Assembly (NCBI RefSeq): GCF_900199725.1
Contig: NZ_LT904904.1
Span: 1,593,334 to 1,657,333, forward strand
Reading direction: 5' to 3'
DNA: 64,000 bases
From: Cytobacillus massiliigabonensis
GTDB taxonomy: Bacteria; Bacillota; Bacilli; Bacillales; Cytobacillaceae
Part shown: piece by piece, positions 1-8,783 of the stretch
How positions within the stretch are numbered: position 1 is the stretch's first letter
Layout of the letters: every line of letters starts with the position of its first letter
The notes under the pieces: model-generated
Told to the model about the DNA's origin: nothing
What the model saw: the letters and a program-made list of their open reading frames with translations, nothing else
The model's database searches: none
Made by a program: the position numbers and the translations under genes

Positions 1-260
1 GCTACGAAATGAGCCTTGCTAATCGGCTTATGAGAATTGGTTTGCTGCTTGCAACAAGTATTTTCCATACATATGGATTTGTTGTTGGAATATTGATATT
101 CATTTTCATGCTTGCAAGACTAAAATCCTTTGGTGTCCCATATCTTTGGCCATTTATTCCATTTAATTTGCGTGCATTTAGAGATGTCCTGCTGCGTTCT
201 CCAATTCCGCTGAAGAATCGGAGACCGAGATTTTTACATCCTAAGGACCCGGACAGGTAA
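1..260 (+). CDS. GerA-family spore germination protein, A subunit, C-terminal fragment
   Basis: The frame is already open at the first base, so this is the 3' end of a longer gene. The visible 85 or so residues hold one hydrophobic segment with the IFHTYGFVVGILIF stretch. A GVPYLWPFIPFN motif and a basic tail ending in RFLHPKDPDR follow. The (F/S)GVPY.xPFxPFN block close to the C-terminus is typical of GerA/GerK-type A subunits, which form the pore-like part of nutrient germinant receptors in the spore inner membrane. No partner B or C subunit lies downstream, since yqgQ follows. Family assignment is good; the specific receptor cannot be named from this fragment. Confidence 0.8.
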   Translation, partial: YEMSLANRLMRIGLLLATSIFHTYGFVVGILIFIFMLARLKSFGVPYLWPFIPFNLRAFRDVLLRSPIPLKNRRPRFLHPKDPDR

Positions 261-380
261 GGGGGATAAGGTTTCTTATTTAAGAAGCATTTAATCGTCC
301 TACTTGTGGTATGTATGTATTTCACATATACTTTTTATGTGAAAATACCAATTATATTTCTAAAGACAATGGGGTAAAGA

Positions 381-584
381 ATGAAAACAATTTACGATAT
401 TCAGCAACTGCTTAAACGGTTTGGCACCATTATTTATATTGGAAACAGGGTAGCGGATTTAGAATTAATGGAGGAGGAAGTAAAGGAATTATACAAAGCC
501 CAATTTATTGATACAAAGGAATACCAATCTGCCATATTGCTATTAAGACATGAGGCACAGATGTTAAGAGAAAAATCTAGATGA
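381..584 (+). CDS. yqgQ: YqgQ family small protein (DUF910)
   Basis: This 67-residue cytosolic protein matches the YqgQ family in length and in its MKTIYDIQQLLKRFG opening and acidic helical middle. Function is not established; a helical bundle and nucleic-acid binding have been suggested for the family. A GGGGT ribosome binding site lies just before the ATG. In B. subtilis yqgQ is followed directly by glcK (glucokinase) and then yqgS. Here a terminator and an intergenic stretch follow instead, and glcK is not at this site. Confidence 0.85.
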   Translation: MKTIYDIQQLLKRFGTIIYIGNRVADLELMEEEVKELYKAQFIDTKEYQSAILLLRHEAQMLREKSR

Positions 585-590
585 ATCTTC

Positions 591-628
591 AAAAAGAGCA
601 GCCATTTTTTTAATGCCTGCTCTTTTTG
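591..628 (+). terminator. Terminator after yqgQ
   Basis: Arms AAAAAGAGCAG and CTGCTCTTTTT flank a T-rich loop, giving a Rho-independent terminator seven bases after the yqgQ stop. The A-rich arm means it could also work in reverse. Confidence 0.85.
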
Positions 629-665
629 TTTTCCTAAAATTTGGACAATCATGAAACTTTTTTAG

Positions 666-692
666 GTTTCAAACGTCTATAATTGTGGGTAA
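666..692 (+). promoter_or_regulatory. Candidate sigma-B type promoter upstream of yqgS
   Basis: GTTTCA at 666-671 and GGGTAA at 687-692 are separated by 15 bases. They resemble the sigma-B pattern GTTT followed by GGGWAW. The site is about 170 bases before the yqgS start. The rest of the 585-862 interval is AT-rich with no gene seen. Confidence 0.35.
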
Positions 693-862
693 TGGTACAT
701 TAGCCATCCTTACATTCTATAAAACTAGTGTAAATGGACAATTGATTTTTTGTAAAAAAAGTATTAAGATATTGTTTGATTTATCCGATTCATCCTGAAA
801 ATGGAAACAAATATGAAAATTCCACATCTGTTCTTTAAAAAACAGGGAGGGTATCAGCCGGT

Positions 863-2764
863 ATGAATAAATTGAAAGGGTCAAAGCTATCGCTGATTGT
901 GATTGCAACTGTATTGCTTTGGCTAAAAACGTATATTGTCTATAAGACTAGCTTTGATATAAAGATAGAAAACTGGAAGCAAGAGTTTATTTTGTTTATT
1001 AATCCTTTAAGTTTTCTGCTTTTTATTTTTGGCATCAGCTTATTTATGAAGGAGAAAAATAAAAATCGCTATATTCTTATAACCAGCTTTGTCATATCTT
1101 TTGTATTGTTTGCAAATGTAGTATTTTACCGCTTTTTTAATGATTTTCTAACAATCCCTGTCCTTTTTCAAACGAGCAATATGAGTGATTTAGGAAGCAG
1201 CGTTAGTGATCTTTTAAGTGTGACAGATCTTATTTATTTTGCTGATTTTCTACTGCTGGTCCTGATTGTCAAATTTAAACCGAACTTTATCTCAAGTAAA
1301 TCTTTCACTAAAGTAGATCGCAGAGCTTATTTCCTAATAGCGATTGCCTTTGCTTTTTTCAATCTAGGATTAGCTGAAACAGAACGCCCTCAGCTTCTTA
1401 CTCGTACATTTGACCGTGAAATGCTCGTAAAAAATATTGGAACATACAATTATCATATTTATGATGTTTTTCTTCAATCAAAGTCTTCCGCTCAGCGAGC
1501 TTTAGCAGATGGAAGCGAATTAGTGGATATTGATAACTATATCCATGCAAATTACAAGAAGCCGAATGATGAAATGTTTGGCATTGCTAAAGGGAAAAAT
1601 GTCATTTTGATTTCTATGGAATCTACTCAAAACTTTGTTATAAATGAAAAGGTGAATGGTCAGGAGATTACTCCATTCCTAAATCAGTTTATTAAAGAAA
1701 GTTTTTACTTTGATAATTTCTACCACCAGACCGAACAAGGGAAAACATCGGATTCAGAGTTTCTTCTAGATAACTCGCTATACCCGCTTAACCGAGGAGC
1801 GGTGTTCTTTACTCATTCGGGGAATGAATTTAATGCAACTCCAGAAATATTAAAGGATTACGGTTACTATTCGGCAACCTTGCATGCGAATAGCAAAAGC
1901 TTCTGGAATCGGGATATTATGTATGATTCCTTTGGTTATGACCGGTATTATTCATTAACCGATTATGATGTATCTGATGAAAATTCAGTTGGATGGGGAA
2001 TGAAGGATATCGATTTCTTCGAACAGTCTATTAAGCACTTGAAAGAAATGCCAAAGCCATTTTATTCAAAATTCATCACCCTAACAAATCATCATCCATT
2101 TGAATTAGGGGAAGAAGACCGGCTGATTGAACCATATACTTCTGGTAATAAAACAGTTGATAATTACTTCCCAACCGTACGGTATACAGATGAGGCCATC
2201 AAATTATTTATTGAACGGCTGAAACAGGAAGGATTATATGACGATTCTATTATTGTCCTTTATGGGGATCATTACGGAATTTCCCAAAACCATAATAAAG
2301 CGATGAGTGAATTTCTAGGTGAAGAAGTAACTCCATTTGTAAGTACTCAACTGCAGCGGGTCCCTTTAATCATTCATATTCCTGGTCAAGAAGGGAAAAC
2401 AATTTCTACTGTCTCAGGTCAAATTGATTTAAAACCGACACTTCTGCATTTACTCGGTGTGAATACAAAGAATACCATTGAATTTGGTTCAGATCTCTTT
2501 TCAAAAGATAAAATGGAATTTACTGTACTGCGTGATGGAAGTTTTATAACGAAGGATTATATTTATACTCGTGAAACTTGCTATGATAAAATGACTGGTG
2601 AATCAACTGATGATGCAGCATGTGAACCCTTTATAGAAAAGGCCGCTCAGGAGCTTGAGTATTCTGACAAGATCATCTATGGGGATTTACTTAGATTTTA
2701 CGAAAATAATCAGGTTCATAACTCAACATTCCTAAAAAATGAGCCGGCAATTGATACAAATTAA
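863..2764 (+). CDS. yqgS: LTA synthase family protein YqgS (glycerol phosphate transferase)
   Basis: At 633 residues this has the usual lipoteichoic acid synthase architecture: about five N-terminal membrane helices in the first 200 residues, then an extracellular sulfatase-fold domain. The catalytic nucleophile is Thr295 in the [10 protein letters not shown] motif. Metal-site elements include ISMEST early in the domain, and GDHYG and the HHP segment later. The enzyme takes glycerol phosphate from phosphatidylglycerol to polymerise or prime lipoteichoic acid on the outer membrane face. Position after yqgQ and before yqgT matches B. subtilis yqgS, one of four LtaS paralogues, so the primary housekeeping synthase is probably encoded elsewhere. 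A GGGAGG ribosome binding site precedes the ATG. Confidence 0.9.
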   Translation: MNKLKGSKLSLIVIATVLLWLKTYIVYKTSFDIKIENWKQEFILFINPLSFLLFIFGISLFMKEKNKNRYILITSFVISFVLFANVVFYRFFNDFLTIPVLFQTSNMSDLGSSVSDLLSVTDLIYFADFLLLVLIVKFKPNFISSKSFTKVDRRAYFLIAIAFAFFNLGLAETERPQLLTRTFDREMLVKNIGTYNYHIYDVFLQSKSSAQRALADGSELVDIDNYIHANYKKPNDEMFGIAKGKNVILISMESTQNFVINEKVNGQEITPFLNQFIKESFYFDNFYHQTEQGKTSDSEFLLDNSLYPLNRGAVFFTHSGNEFNATPEILKDYGYYSATLHANSKSFWNRDIMYDSFGYDRYYSLTDYDVSDENSVGWGMKDIDFFEQSIKHLKEMPKPFYSKFITLTNHHPFELGEEDRLIEPYTSGNKTVDNYFPTVRYTDEAIKLFIERLKQEGLYDDSIIVLYGDHYGISQNHNKAMSEFLGEEVTPFVSTQLQRVPLIIHIPGQEGKTISTVSGQIDLKPTLLHLLGVNTKNTIEFGSDLFSKDKMEFTVLRDGSFITKDYIYTRETCYDKMTGESTDDAACEPFIEKAAQELEYSDKIIYGDLLRFYENNQVHNSTFLKNEPAIDTN

Positions 2765-2771
2765 AACGTAG

Positions 2772-2801
2772 AAAAAACCTGTACTCTACAGGTTTTTTTT
2801 A
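2772..2801 (+). terminator. Terminator after yqgS
   Basis: A perfect hairpin with arms AAAAAACCTGTA and TACAGGTTTTTT starts eight bases after the stop and runs into a T tract. Confidence 0.9.
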
Positions 2802-2873
2802 TTGGGAAAAGTGTGAAGTCATTTTTTTCTTCCCTATTTCATATGAATGAATGGATGAAGGAGGGTAAAAATA

Positions 2874-4061
2874 ATGAAGGTCCAAGTACGTTCTGGCGAT
2901 ACATTATGGTATTATAGCCGGCTTTTCATGATCCCAATAAACTTGATCATTGATTCGAATCCAACGATTAATACATCCACCTTACAGATAGGTCAAGAAG
3001 TGAAAATCCCTGGATTTATCATTCAAAAATATACGCTGAGAAAAGGCGATACATTTTGGAAACTTAGTGAGGCTAGACATTTATCGGTTGATGCACTTCT
3101 ATTGCTAAATCAAAATGTGAACCCAAATCAGCTGCAGGTCGGAAAAACAATCATGATTCCTCAAAGAGTGATCTCACCGGTCGTTAATGGGGAAAGGCAG
3201 TACAACTTTAAAGCCTTAACAGCAGATATTGCGCAACTGAAATCCATCTTTCCTTTCATTCAGATAAATAATATTGGCAAAAGTGTATTAGGAAAGCCCA
3301 TTCAAGAAATCCGTCTAGGCAAAGGAACAAAGAAAGTACATTTTAATGCTTCCTTTCATGCAAATGAATGGATCACCTCAGGTGTTTTAATGTCACTTCT
3401 GAATCATTTTCTGTTATCATTAACAAATGTGAAGCCAATAAGAGGTGTAGCAGCTATGCCCCTATATCAAGCTGTGGACCTTTCCATTGTGCCGATGGTA
3501 AATCCCGATGGAGTAGATTTAGTGTTAAACGGGCCGCCGGATGAGCTGAGAGAAGAAGTGATACAAATCAATAAAGGAAGTACTGATTTTACTGGCTGGA
3601 AGGCAAATATAAGAGGTGTGGACTTAAATAATCAATTCCCGGCAAAGTGGGAGATCGAGAAGGAAAGAAAAGCAGAGAAAGCTCCTGCACCGCGTGATTA
3701 TCCTGGAGATGCGCCTTTAACTGAACCTGAATCGATAGCTATGGCTAATCTGGCTAGAACAAGGAAGTTTGATCGCATGCTTGCCTTTCATACCCAAGGC
3801 GAAGAATTTTATTGGGGATTTGAAGGGCTAGAGCCGAGGGAATCTAGTGTATTAGCTGCTGAATTTGCAAGAGTGAGCGGATATACACCAATACAATATA
3901 TTGATAGCTATGCGGGATATAAGGATTGGTTTATTCAAGATTTTCGAAGACCTGGATTTACAATTGAATTAGGGTCAGGGATTAATCCGTTGCCATTATC
4001 TCAGTTTGATGAAATATTTGAGGAAGTGCTTGGTATTTATCTAGCTGCATTATATATGTAA
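2874..4061 (+). CDS. yqgT: Gamma-D-glutamyl-L-diamino acid endopeptidase YqgT (LysM + M14)
   Basis: This 395-residue protein has two LysM repeats at about residues 1-47 and 50-98, followed by an M14 zinc carboxypeptidase domain. The zinc ligands are visible as His162 and Glu165 in HANEW and His306 in AFHTQGEE. The catalytic Glu365 sits in FTIELGSG. The family cleaves the gamma-D-Glu to diaminopimelate bond in peptidoglycan peptides; LysM anchors it to glycan. No signal peptide is visible because the LysM starts at residue 2, as in the sporulation-type endopeptidase I enzymes that act in the mother cell or spore. The neighbours yqgS and yqgU agree with B. subtilis order. Confidence 0.88.
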   Translation: MKVQVRSGDTLWYYSRLFMIPINLIIDSNPTINTSTLQIGQEVKIPGFIIQKYTLRKGDTFWKLSEARHLSVDALLLLNQNVNPNQLQVGKTIMIPQRVISPVVNGERQYNFKALTADIAQLKSIFPFIQINNIGKSVLGKPIQEIRLGKGTKKVHFNASFHANEWITSGVLMSLLNHFLLSLTNVKPIRGVAAMPLYQAVDLSIVPMVNPDGVDLVLNGPPDELREEVIQINKGSTDFTGWKANIRGVDLNNQFPAKWEIEKERKAEKAPAPRDYPGDAPLTEPESIAMANLARTRKFDRMLAFHTQGEEFYWGFEGLEPRESSVLAAEFARVSGYTPIQYIDSYAGYKDWFIQDFRRPGFTIELGSGINPLPLSQFDEIFEEVLGIYLAALYM

Positions 4062-4065
4062 GGTG

Positions 4066-4095
4066 AAAAAGCCGATAAAACGGCTTTTCTTTTTG
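4066..4095 (+). terminator. Terminator after yqgT
   Basis: AAAAAGCCG and CGGCTTTTCTTTTT arms with a short A-rich loop begin five bases after the stop. Confidence 0.8.
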
Positions 4096-4175
4096 AAATA
4101 ATTTTGAAATAATTGAAACATTCTTCTTATATTTTTCGTATAATTAGTTAATTGGGTTGGAAGGAGGGGTGGAAG

Positions 4176-5321
4176 TTGCTCTGGAAAAAAAGAAAGAAAT
4201 ACAGAAAGGCTATTTTTTTATGCATTTTCCTTTTGCTCTTTCTTGCAGGATGCACAGTAAATAAAGAGCCGGAACAGCATTCTTTAAAGAATCATCAGAA
4301 GGAAACAATAAAGGAAGCGATTCCACCTGCTTTTCTCGATCAAGAGTTAAAGCTTCCTGTCCAAATAGAAGAAGGTCAATTTAACAGTGTGAGCAGCTGG
4401 CTAAATAATGAAGAAATTGTGTACATAACGAATGTCGGGTTAGGATCTCATGTGTATACTTATAATATATATACTGGTAAAAACCAGCTGATTTTTGAAA
4501 GTGAGTCCCCGGTATCCTCAGTTATTGCTAGTCCTTCAGGTGAACGTTTATTGGTTCATACTGTGCCAACAACCTTTGAAGGGATTATTACAATTATTGA
4601 TCGTTATGGGAAAGAGATAATGTCTGAAAGAATGGAAGCATTTGACTTTGTTTTTGAGTGGAATCCTTATGATGAGGATCAGCTGCTTCTTTCCTCATTT
4701 ACAGAAAGCTGGGACTTTTCTACTTATCAAATGAATCTTAAAGAGAAAAAGCTGATTCCTATTCCATTAAAGGAGCCATTTGCAGGTTGGAAGAGCAAGG
4801 ATGAGCTTGTTTTTTTAGATTGGGGACAAGAGGAAGCTTTGTTATTTGCGCCTCTAAAAAAGAAATTTATATTTAGTGAACAGGACGATACAATTCTAGA
4901 CAATGTATACAATATGAAGGCAATCGAGAATTTAATCATGACCATTACTGTTCCTAATGATAAAATAAATGAGTCGGCATATACTTTTCTATCCAGTGAT
5001 CTTAATAAGCTAACAGTCTTAAACATCCCGCATTTAACGAGATTTTCTGACTGGCTAATCCCGTACTTTGATTTTGATGAGAAGGATCACTTTTATACTT
5101 TTGCTCCTAAGTATAGTTCGGAAGCTGATACATATGCCGAAGGGTTTCAGCTTCTTTCATTAAATATCGAAAATGGAGAAAAGACAGTGGTTTTCGAGAA
5201 GATGGAAAATGAGCCTTTAAGCTGCTCTCCAAATGGAAGTCATTGTTTGTACGGGTTTTATTATGAAAAGCTAATCAATATGGATTCAAAAGATATTATG
5301 CCTATCATTAAGGAAGAATAA
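4176..5321 (+). CDS. yqgU: Putative lipoprotein YqgU
   Basis: The frame could open at 4152, but AAGGAGGGG at 4161-4169 sits correctly for a TTG at 4176, which is chosen here. The product has a very basic N-terminus, a hydrophobic stretch and the lipobox LFLAGC, so it should be processed by signal peptidase II and lipid-anchored outside the membrane. The remainder, around 355 residues, has repeated strand-rich segments with paired Asp/Gly turns and resembles a beta-propeller or WD-like lipoprotein. Function is not known. Synteny with yqgT and yqgV supports YqgU. A related gene lies in the same place in B. subtilis. Confidence 0.78.
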   Translation: MLWKKRKKYRKAIFLCIFLLLFLAGCTVNKEPEQHSLKNHQKETIKEAIPPAFLDQELKLPVQIEEGQFNSVSSWLNNEEIVYITNVGLGSHVYTYNIYTGKNQLIFESESPVSSVIASPSGERLLVHTVPTTFEGIITIIDRYGKEIMSERMEAFDFVFEWNPYDEDQLLLSSFTESWDFSTYQMNLKEKKLIPIPLKEPFAGWKSKDELVFLDWGQEEALLFAPLKKKFIFSEQDDTILDNVYNMKAIENLIMTITVPNDKINESAYTFLSSDLNKLTVLNIPHLTRFSDWLIPYFDFDEKDHFYTFAPKYSSEADTYAEGFQLLSLNIENGEKTVVFEKMENEPLSCSPNGSHCLYGFYYEKLINMDSKDIMPIIKEE

Positions 5322-5342
5322 CTAGAAAAAAGGATGGTAAAG

Positions 5343-5657
5343 ATGGCAATAGTAGACGTAACCGTTATTCCAATTGGGACTGAAACACCGAGTGTAAGCA
5401 GTTATGTAGCTGATATTCAGCGTGTATTAATGGACTATGAAAAGAAGGGGCAAATTCGCTTCCAGTTAACGCCAATGAATACGATAATCGAAGGAGAGCT
5501 TCCTGTTTTATTCGAGGTCATACAGGCTATGCATGAAGTTCCTTTTGAAAAAGGTCTTATGAGGGTAGCAACAAATATTCGTATTGATGATAGAAGAGAT
5601 GTAAAAAGAAAAATGGAAGAAAAAGTCCAACGTGTTGAGAACCAGCTCAATCAATAA
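5343..5657 (+). CDS. yqgV: Thiamine-binding / MTH1187 family protein YqgV
   Basis: A 104-residue cytosolic protein opening MAIVDVTVIPIGTETPS. It matches the MTH1187/YkoF-like ferredoxin fold family, some members of which bind thiamine or hydroxymethylpyrimidine. The start at 5343 is preferred over 5334 because AAAAGGATGG then lies at the right spacing. It follows yqgU after only 21 bases and probably shares its transcript. The C-terminal third is a charged helix rich in Lys, Arg and Glu. The ligand is unknown here. Confidence 0.8.
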   Translation: MAIVDVTVIPIGTETPSVSSYVADIQRVLMDYEKKGQIRFQLTPMNTIIEGELPVLFEVIQAMHEVPFEKGLMRVATNIRIDDRRDVKRKMEEKVQRVENQLNQ

Positions 5658-5694
5658 AAAAGAAGGATTCCCAGAGATGGGATCCTTCTTTTTT
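5658..5694 (+). terminator. Terminator after yqgV
   Basis: AAGAAGGAT...CCC and GGGATCCTTCTTTTTT arms form a hairpin directly after the yqgV stop, followed by T residues. Repeat copy A0 begins immediately beyond it. Confidence 0.85.
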
Positions 5695-5698
5695 ATTG

Positions 5699-5880
5699 CA
5701 CCTGATCAAGGCGCCTTTCGCATTTCATTGTCTAGCTTCGGCTCCTAGCAACTACTGGACTTCAACCTTCCTCCTTACGATAAGTCAACATCGAATCGCT
5801 ATCGCTCTTCGTGTTTCCTTTATCTCAGTCCGAAGCCCTCCAGTCCATACGTCGCTGAACAGTCGCCTCCGCATTTCTAG
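5699..5880 (-). repeat. Type A modular repeat, inverted copy (A0), joined to a type B end
   Basis: Read on the minus strand, this is one full copy of the unit repeated three times at 6981-7433. It starts AGAAATGCGGAGGCGACTG and ends GCTAGACAA. It is followed by about 30 bases resembling the start of a type B unit (GAAATGCGAAAGGCGCCTTG). It fills the whole gap between the yqgV terminator and the yqgW stop codon. Short open frames across it are not supported as genes. Confidence 0.85.
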
Positions 5881-6054
5881 TTAGTGTGTTGCAGGGTATC
5901 CGCTGTTGATTAGTGTTAATAATGCAAATCCGCCAAATACAACGAATGAACCGGCAGCAAAAACGAAACCTAGAATATTCTTATTTTTAAGAGCACTCCA
6001 AGCACCATAAGCTGCTAAAATGGCAACTAAAAAGAAGATAATGACGATTCCCAT
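5881..6054 (-). CDS. yqgW: Small membrane protein YqgW (DUF2759)
   Basis: A 57-residue protein with two predicted membrane helices (MGIVIIFFLVAILAAYGAW and a second from about residue 28). A longer frame opens at 6090, but AAAAGGGGGC lies at the right distance before the ATG at 6054, giving the length usual for the family. Function is unknown. It is transcribed divergently from yqgX and ends exactly where repeat copy A0 begins, leaving no terminator of its own; transcription probably runs into A0. Confidence 0.75.
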   Translation of the reverse strand: MGIVIIFFLVAILAAYGAWSALKNKNILGFVFAAGSFVVFGGFALLTLINSGYPATH

Positions 6055-6339
6055 AAATAAAAGCCCCCTTTTGTTATGATAATCAGGCATATGCCCATTG
6101 GAAAATCATATTCAGGTATGGAACCTGTATGTAATACTATATATACATTCGTATTATATTCTATATTTTTTTCTCTTATTTGTCGAGGTCAAAAAGTGAC
6201 ACTTCTATGTCGTTCATCCTACTATTCCCTTTTATAGTATAAAATATCTTCACTTTCCGATAATAAATGAGTTTCCTTTAATTTCTTTGTTAATATAGTG
6301 TAAAATTAGTGCATATATCCACAAACGGAGGTGTTAATC

Positions 6340-6978
6340 ATGGAATGGCATCAAATTCCATTAGGTCTATTACAAACAAATTGTTATATTGTTTCAAAAG
6401 AAGATAATAATACTTGTTTAATTTTTGATCCAGGGGAAGAAGGAGAGAAATTAAGCAGCTTTATTCTTGAAAAACAGCTAAAACCCCTTGCGATTATCCT
6501 TACTCACGCACATTTTGATCATATTGGTGCAGTGGAGGAGATTAGAAAGAAATTCAATATCCCGGTCTATATTCATGAAAAAGAAGCCGACTGGCTAATA
6601 GACCCGGCTTTAAATGGGTCACAATTGTTTGAAATAGGCAAGCCTGTGAAAGGAAACCGTGCAGATTATGTATTAACAGACGAAAAGGAACTGAAAATTG
6701 GCAGTTTTTCTTTTGAAATCGCAGAAACGCCGGGCCATTCACCAGGCAGTTTATCATTTTACTTTAAAGAAGCGGGATTTGTGATAGCTGGGGATGCATT
6801 ATTTAGCGGGAGTATTGGGCGGACGGATCTTCCTGGGGGAGATCATGCCCAGCTGCTTAAAAGCATCCATGAGCAATTATTAATTTTGCCTGAAGAAACA
6901 ATTGTGCTTCCAGGACACGGCCCTGCCACAACAATTGGACAAGAAATGGATTCAAATCCATTTTTAAATGGGTATTAA
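6340..6978 (+). CDS. yqgX: Metallo-beta-lactamase fold hydrolase YqgX (glyoxalase II type)
   Basis: At 212 residues this has the metallo-beta-lactamase core with the THAHFDHIG zinc motif at about residues 54-62. A second conserved histidine is in ETPGHSPGS, an Asp in AGDALF, and a terminal His in LPGHGP. These match the glyoxalase II-like YqgX/YcbL group, which hydrolyses thioesters such as hydroxyacyl-thiols. ATG 6340 is chosen because GGAGG lies just before it; an upstream GTG at 6331 overlaps that site. It is followed by the three-copy type A repeat array rather than by a gene. Confidence 0.85.
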   Translation: MEWHQIPLGLLQTNCYIVSKEDNNTCLIFDPGEEGEKLSSFILEKQLKPLAIILTHAHFDHIGAVEEIRKKFNIPVYIHEKEADWLIDPALNGSQLFEIGKPVKGNRADYVLTDEKELKIGSFSFEIAETPGHSPGSLSFYFKEAGFVIAGDALFSGSIGRTDLPGGDHAQLLKSIHEQLLILPEETIVLPGHGPATTIGQEMDSNPFLNGY

Positions 6979-7453
6979 TAAGAAAAGCGGAGGCGACTGT
7001 TCAGCGACGTATAGACTGGAGGGCTCCGGACTGAGATAAAGGAAACACGAAGAGCGAAAGCGAATCGATGTTGACTTATCGTAAGGAGGAAGCCTGAAGT
7101 CTAGTAGTCGCTAGGAGCTGCAGCTGGACAAAGAAAAGCGGAGGCGACTGTTCAGCGACGTATGGACTGGAGGGCTCCGGACTGAGATAAAGGAAACACG
7201 AAGAGCAAAAGCGATTCGATGTTGACTTATCGTAGGGAGGAAGCCTGAAGTCCAGTAGTCGCTAGGAGCTGCAGCTGGACAAAGAAAAGCGGAGGCGACT
7301 GTTCAGCGACGTATAGACTGGAGGGCTCCGGACTGAGATAAAGGAAACACGAAGAGCGAAAGCGAATCGATGTTGACTAATCGTAGGGAGGAAGCCTGAA
7401 GTCTAGTAGTCGCTAGGAGCTGCAGCTGGACAAAGAAAAGCGAAGGCGTCTAG
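6979..7453 (+). repeat. Tandem array of three type A modular repeats (151 bp period) plus partial fourth
   Basis: Units start at 6981, 7132 and 7283, an exact 151-base period, each opening AGAAAAGCGGAGGCGACTG and closing GCTGCAGCTGGACAA. A fourth start at 7434 breaks off after about 20 bases. Copies are nearly identical. Each can fold: GGCGACT near the start pairs with AGTCGCT near the end, and an inner AGACT/AGTCT pair appears as GGACT/AGTCC in copy 2. No convincing coding frame. Another copy lies inverted at 5699-5880. Confidence 0.9.
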
Positions 7454-7459
7454 ACAAAT

Positions 7460-7496
7460 AGAAAAGCCCTTCTCCAAGGAGAAGGGCTTTTCTGGG
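7460..7496 (+). terminator. Strong bidirectional terminator after the repeat array
   Basis: Perfect 15-base arms AGAAAAGCCCTTCTCC and GGAGAAGGGCTTTTCT with a 3-4 base loop. It probably ends yqgX transcripts that have crossed the repeat array. The following 165 bases before the methyltransferase gene show only AT-rich sequence. Confidence 0.8.
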
Positions 7497-7661
7497 GGAT
7501 GTTCTATTCATATAATGGGAGGGGATATAGTTAAGCTACTAATAGTAGAATATAATAAAGTTAACACTATGTCAATGGTGAAAAGTAATAGGGATAAAAA
7601 AATATTCTAGCATTGCCTCTAGTTTTATCCACTATCTTCTTCATTAATTAGGAGAATCATA

Positions 7662-8723
7662 ATGATAAATTATTTAAAGGAATATATACAAAAGAATCCA
7701 TTTGGAAAAATTACATTTGCAGATTACATCATGCAAGCACTTTATCATCCACAATATGGTTATTATATGAATGATAAAAGGAAAATTGGACGTGAAGGAG
7801 ATTTTATTACGACAAGTAATATTTCAGACATATATGGCAGATCCATTGCTAAATGGTTTTACAGGAAAGCAACTGAACTAGATCTTCCATTTTCCATATG
7901 CGAAATCGGTGCTGGGACAGGTCGGTTTGCTAAAGCCTTTATTGATGAGTGGAAGATGATATCCGCTAAACCGATTCAATATTTTATTTTAGAAGAAAGC
8001 CCTTATCATCGGAAATTACAGCAGGAGGAATTAATTTTTGATGAGAATATAAAGCAGATTGCAAGTTTGGAGGAAATCTCACCTTTTGATGGTTTGATTT
8101 TTTCTAATGAATTATTTGATGCGTTTCCAGTCCATGTAATAGAAAATCAAGCTGGTCAATTGCAAGAGGTCATGATTTCAGTGAAGGATGATTTGCTTGT
8201 TGAGAGTCTTGAACCGTTAAATAATGAAGAAATTAAATCTTTTCTCGAACGTAGCGGGTTAAAATTGAATAATCAGCAGCGTATTGAAATCCCATTACAG
8301 ATGGAATCAATGATTATAAGCATGTCCAAGACTATTCAAAGAGGGTTAGTGCTTACGGTTGATTATGGTTATACAAATGAAGAATGGCTAGAGCCAGCAA
8401 GAAGGAATGGGAGTTTAAGGGGCTATTTCAAGCATCAGCAAATTAATAATATTCTCGAACGTCCTGGGGAAATGGATATAACAAGCCATATTCATATTGA
8501 TGCGTTTATCAAAATAGGGAATCAATTAGGGTTAAAGCATGAGAATACATGGAGACAGGATGAATTTTTGCTAGCTGCAGGAATTCTAGAGGAACTTCAG
8601 GAGAATTACGATCCGAATCCTTTTTCAGATATAAGCAAAAGAAATCGGGCGATACGCAGTCTTATTATACCAGGGGGAATAAGCTCATCCTTTCATGTGA
8701 TTTTGCAGCAGAAAGGAGTATAA
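7662..8723 (+). CDS. SAM-dependent methyltransferase, MidA/NDUFAF7 family (DUF185)
   Basis: A 353-residue cytosolic protein with the family's N-terminal signature: ITFADYIMQALYHPQYGYYM, then GREGDFITTSNIS. A SAM-binding glycine motif CEIGAGTGRFAKAF follows at about residue 86. FSNELFDAFPVH and LTVDYG are further family motifs. In mitochondria the family methylates an arginine of a complex I subunit; the bacterial substrate is not known. AGGAG precedes the ATG. The start codon and the length agree with relatives that sit downstream of yqgX in some Bacillaceae. Nothing appears truncated. Confidence 0.85.
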   Translation: MINYLKEYIQKNPFGKITFADYIMQALYHPQYGYYMNDKRKIGREGDFITTSNISDIYGRSIAKWFYRKATELDLPFSICEIGAGTGRFAKAFIDEWKMISAKPIQYFILEESPYHRKLQQEELIFDENIKQIASLEEISPFDGLIFSNELFDAFPVHVIENQAGQLQEVMISVKDDLLVESLEPLNNEEIKSFLERSGLKLNNQQRIEIPLQMESMIISMSKTIQRGLVLTVDYGYTNEEWLEPARRNGSLRGYFKHQQINNILERPGEMDITSHIHIDAFIKIGNQLGLKHENTWRQDEFLLAAGILEELQENYDPNPFSDISKRNRAIRSLIIPGGISSSFHVILQQKGV

Positions 8724-8730
8724 AGGATAA

Positions 8731-8761
8731 TAAAAAAGCGATGGAATCCATCGCTTTTTTA
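8731..8761 (+). terminator. Bidirectional terminator between the methyltransferase gene and yqgY
   Basis: AAAAAAGCGATGGA and TCCATCGCTTTTTT arms form a near-perfect palindrome between two convergent genes. Confidence 0.85.
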
Positions 8762-8783
8762 TTATGTAGCTAAACTTTGGTTT

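Noticed and set aside
2..325. A 107-codon minus-strand frame at the window edge
   Set aside because: It is antisense to the GerA-family C-terminus, whose motif is recognisable on the plus strand.
5696..5884. Plus-strand frame between yqgV and yqgW
   Set aside because: It is the inverted type A repeat read on the wrong strand and has no start site signal.
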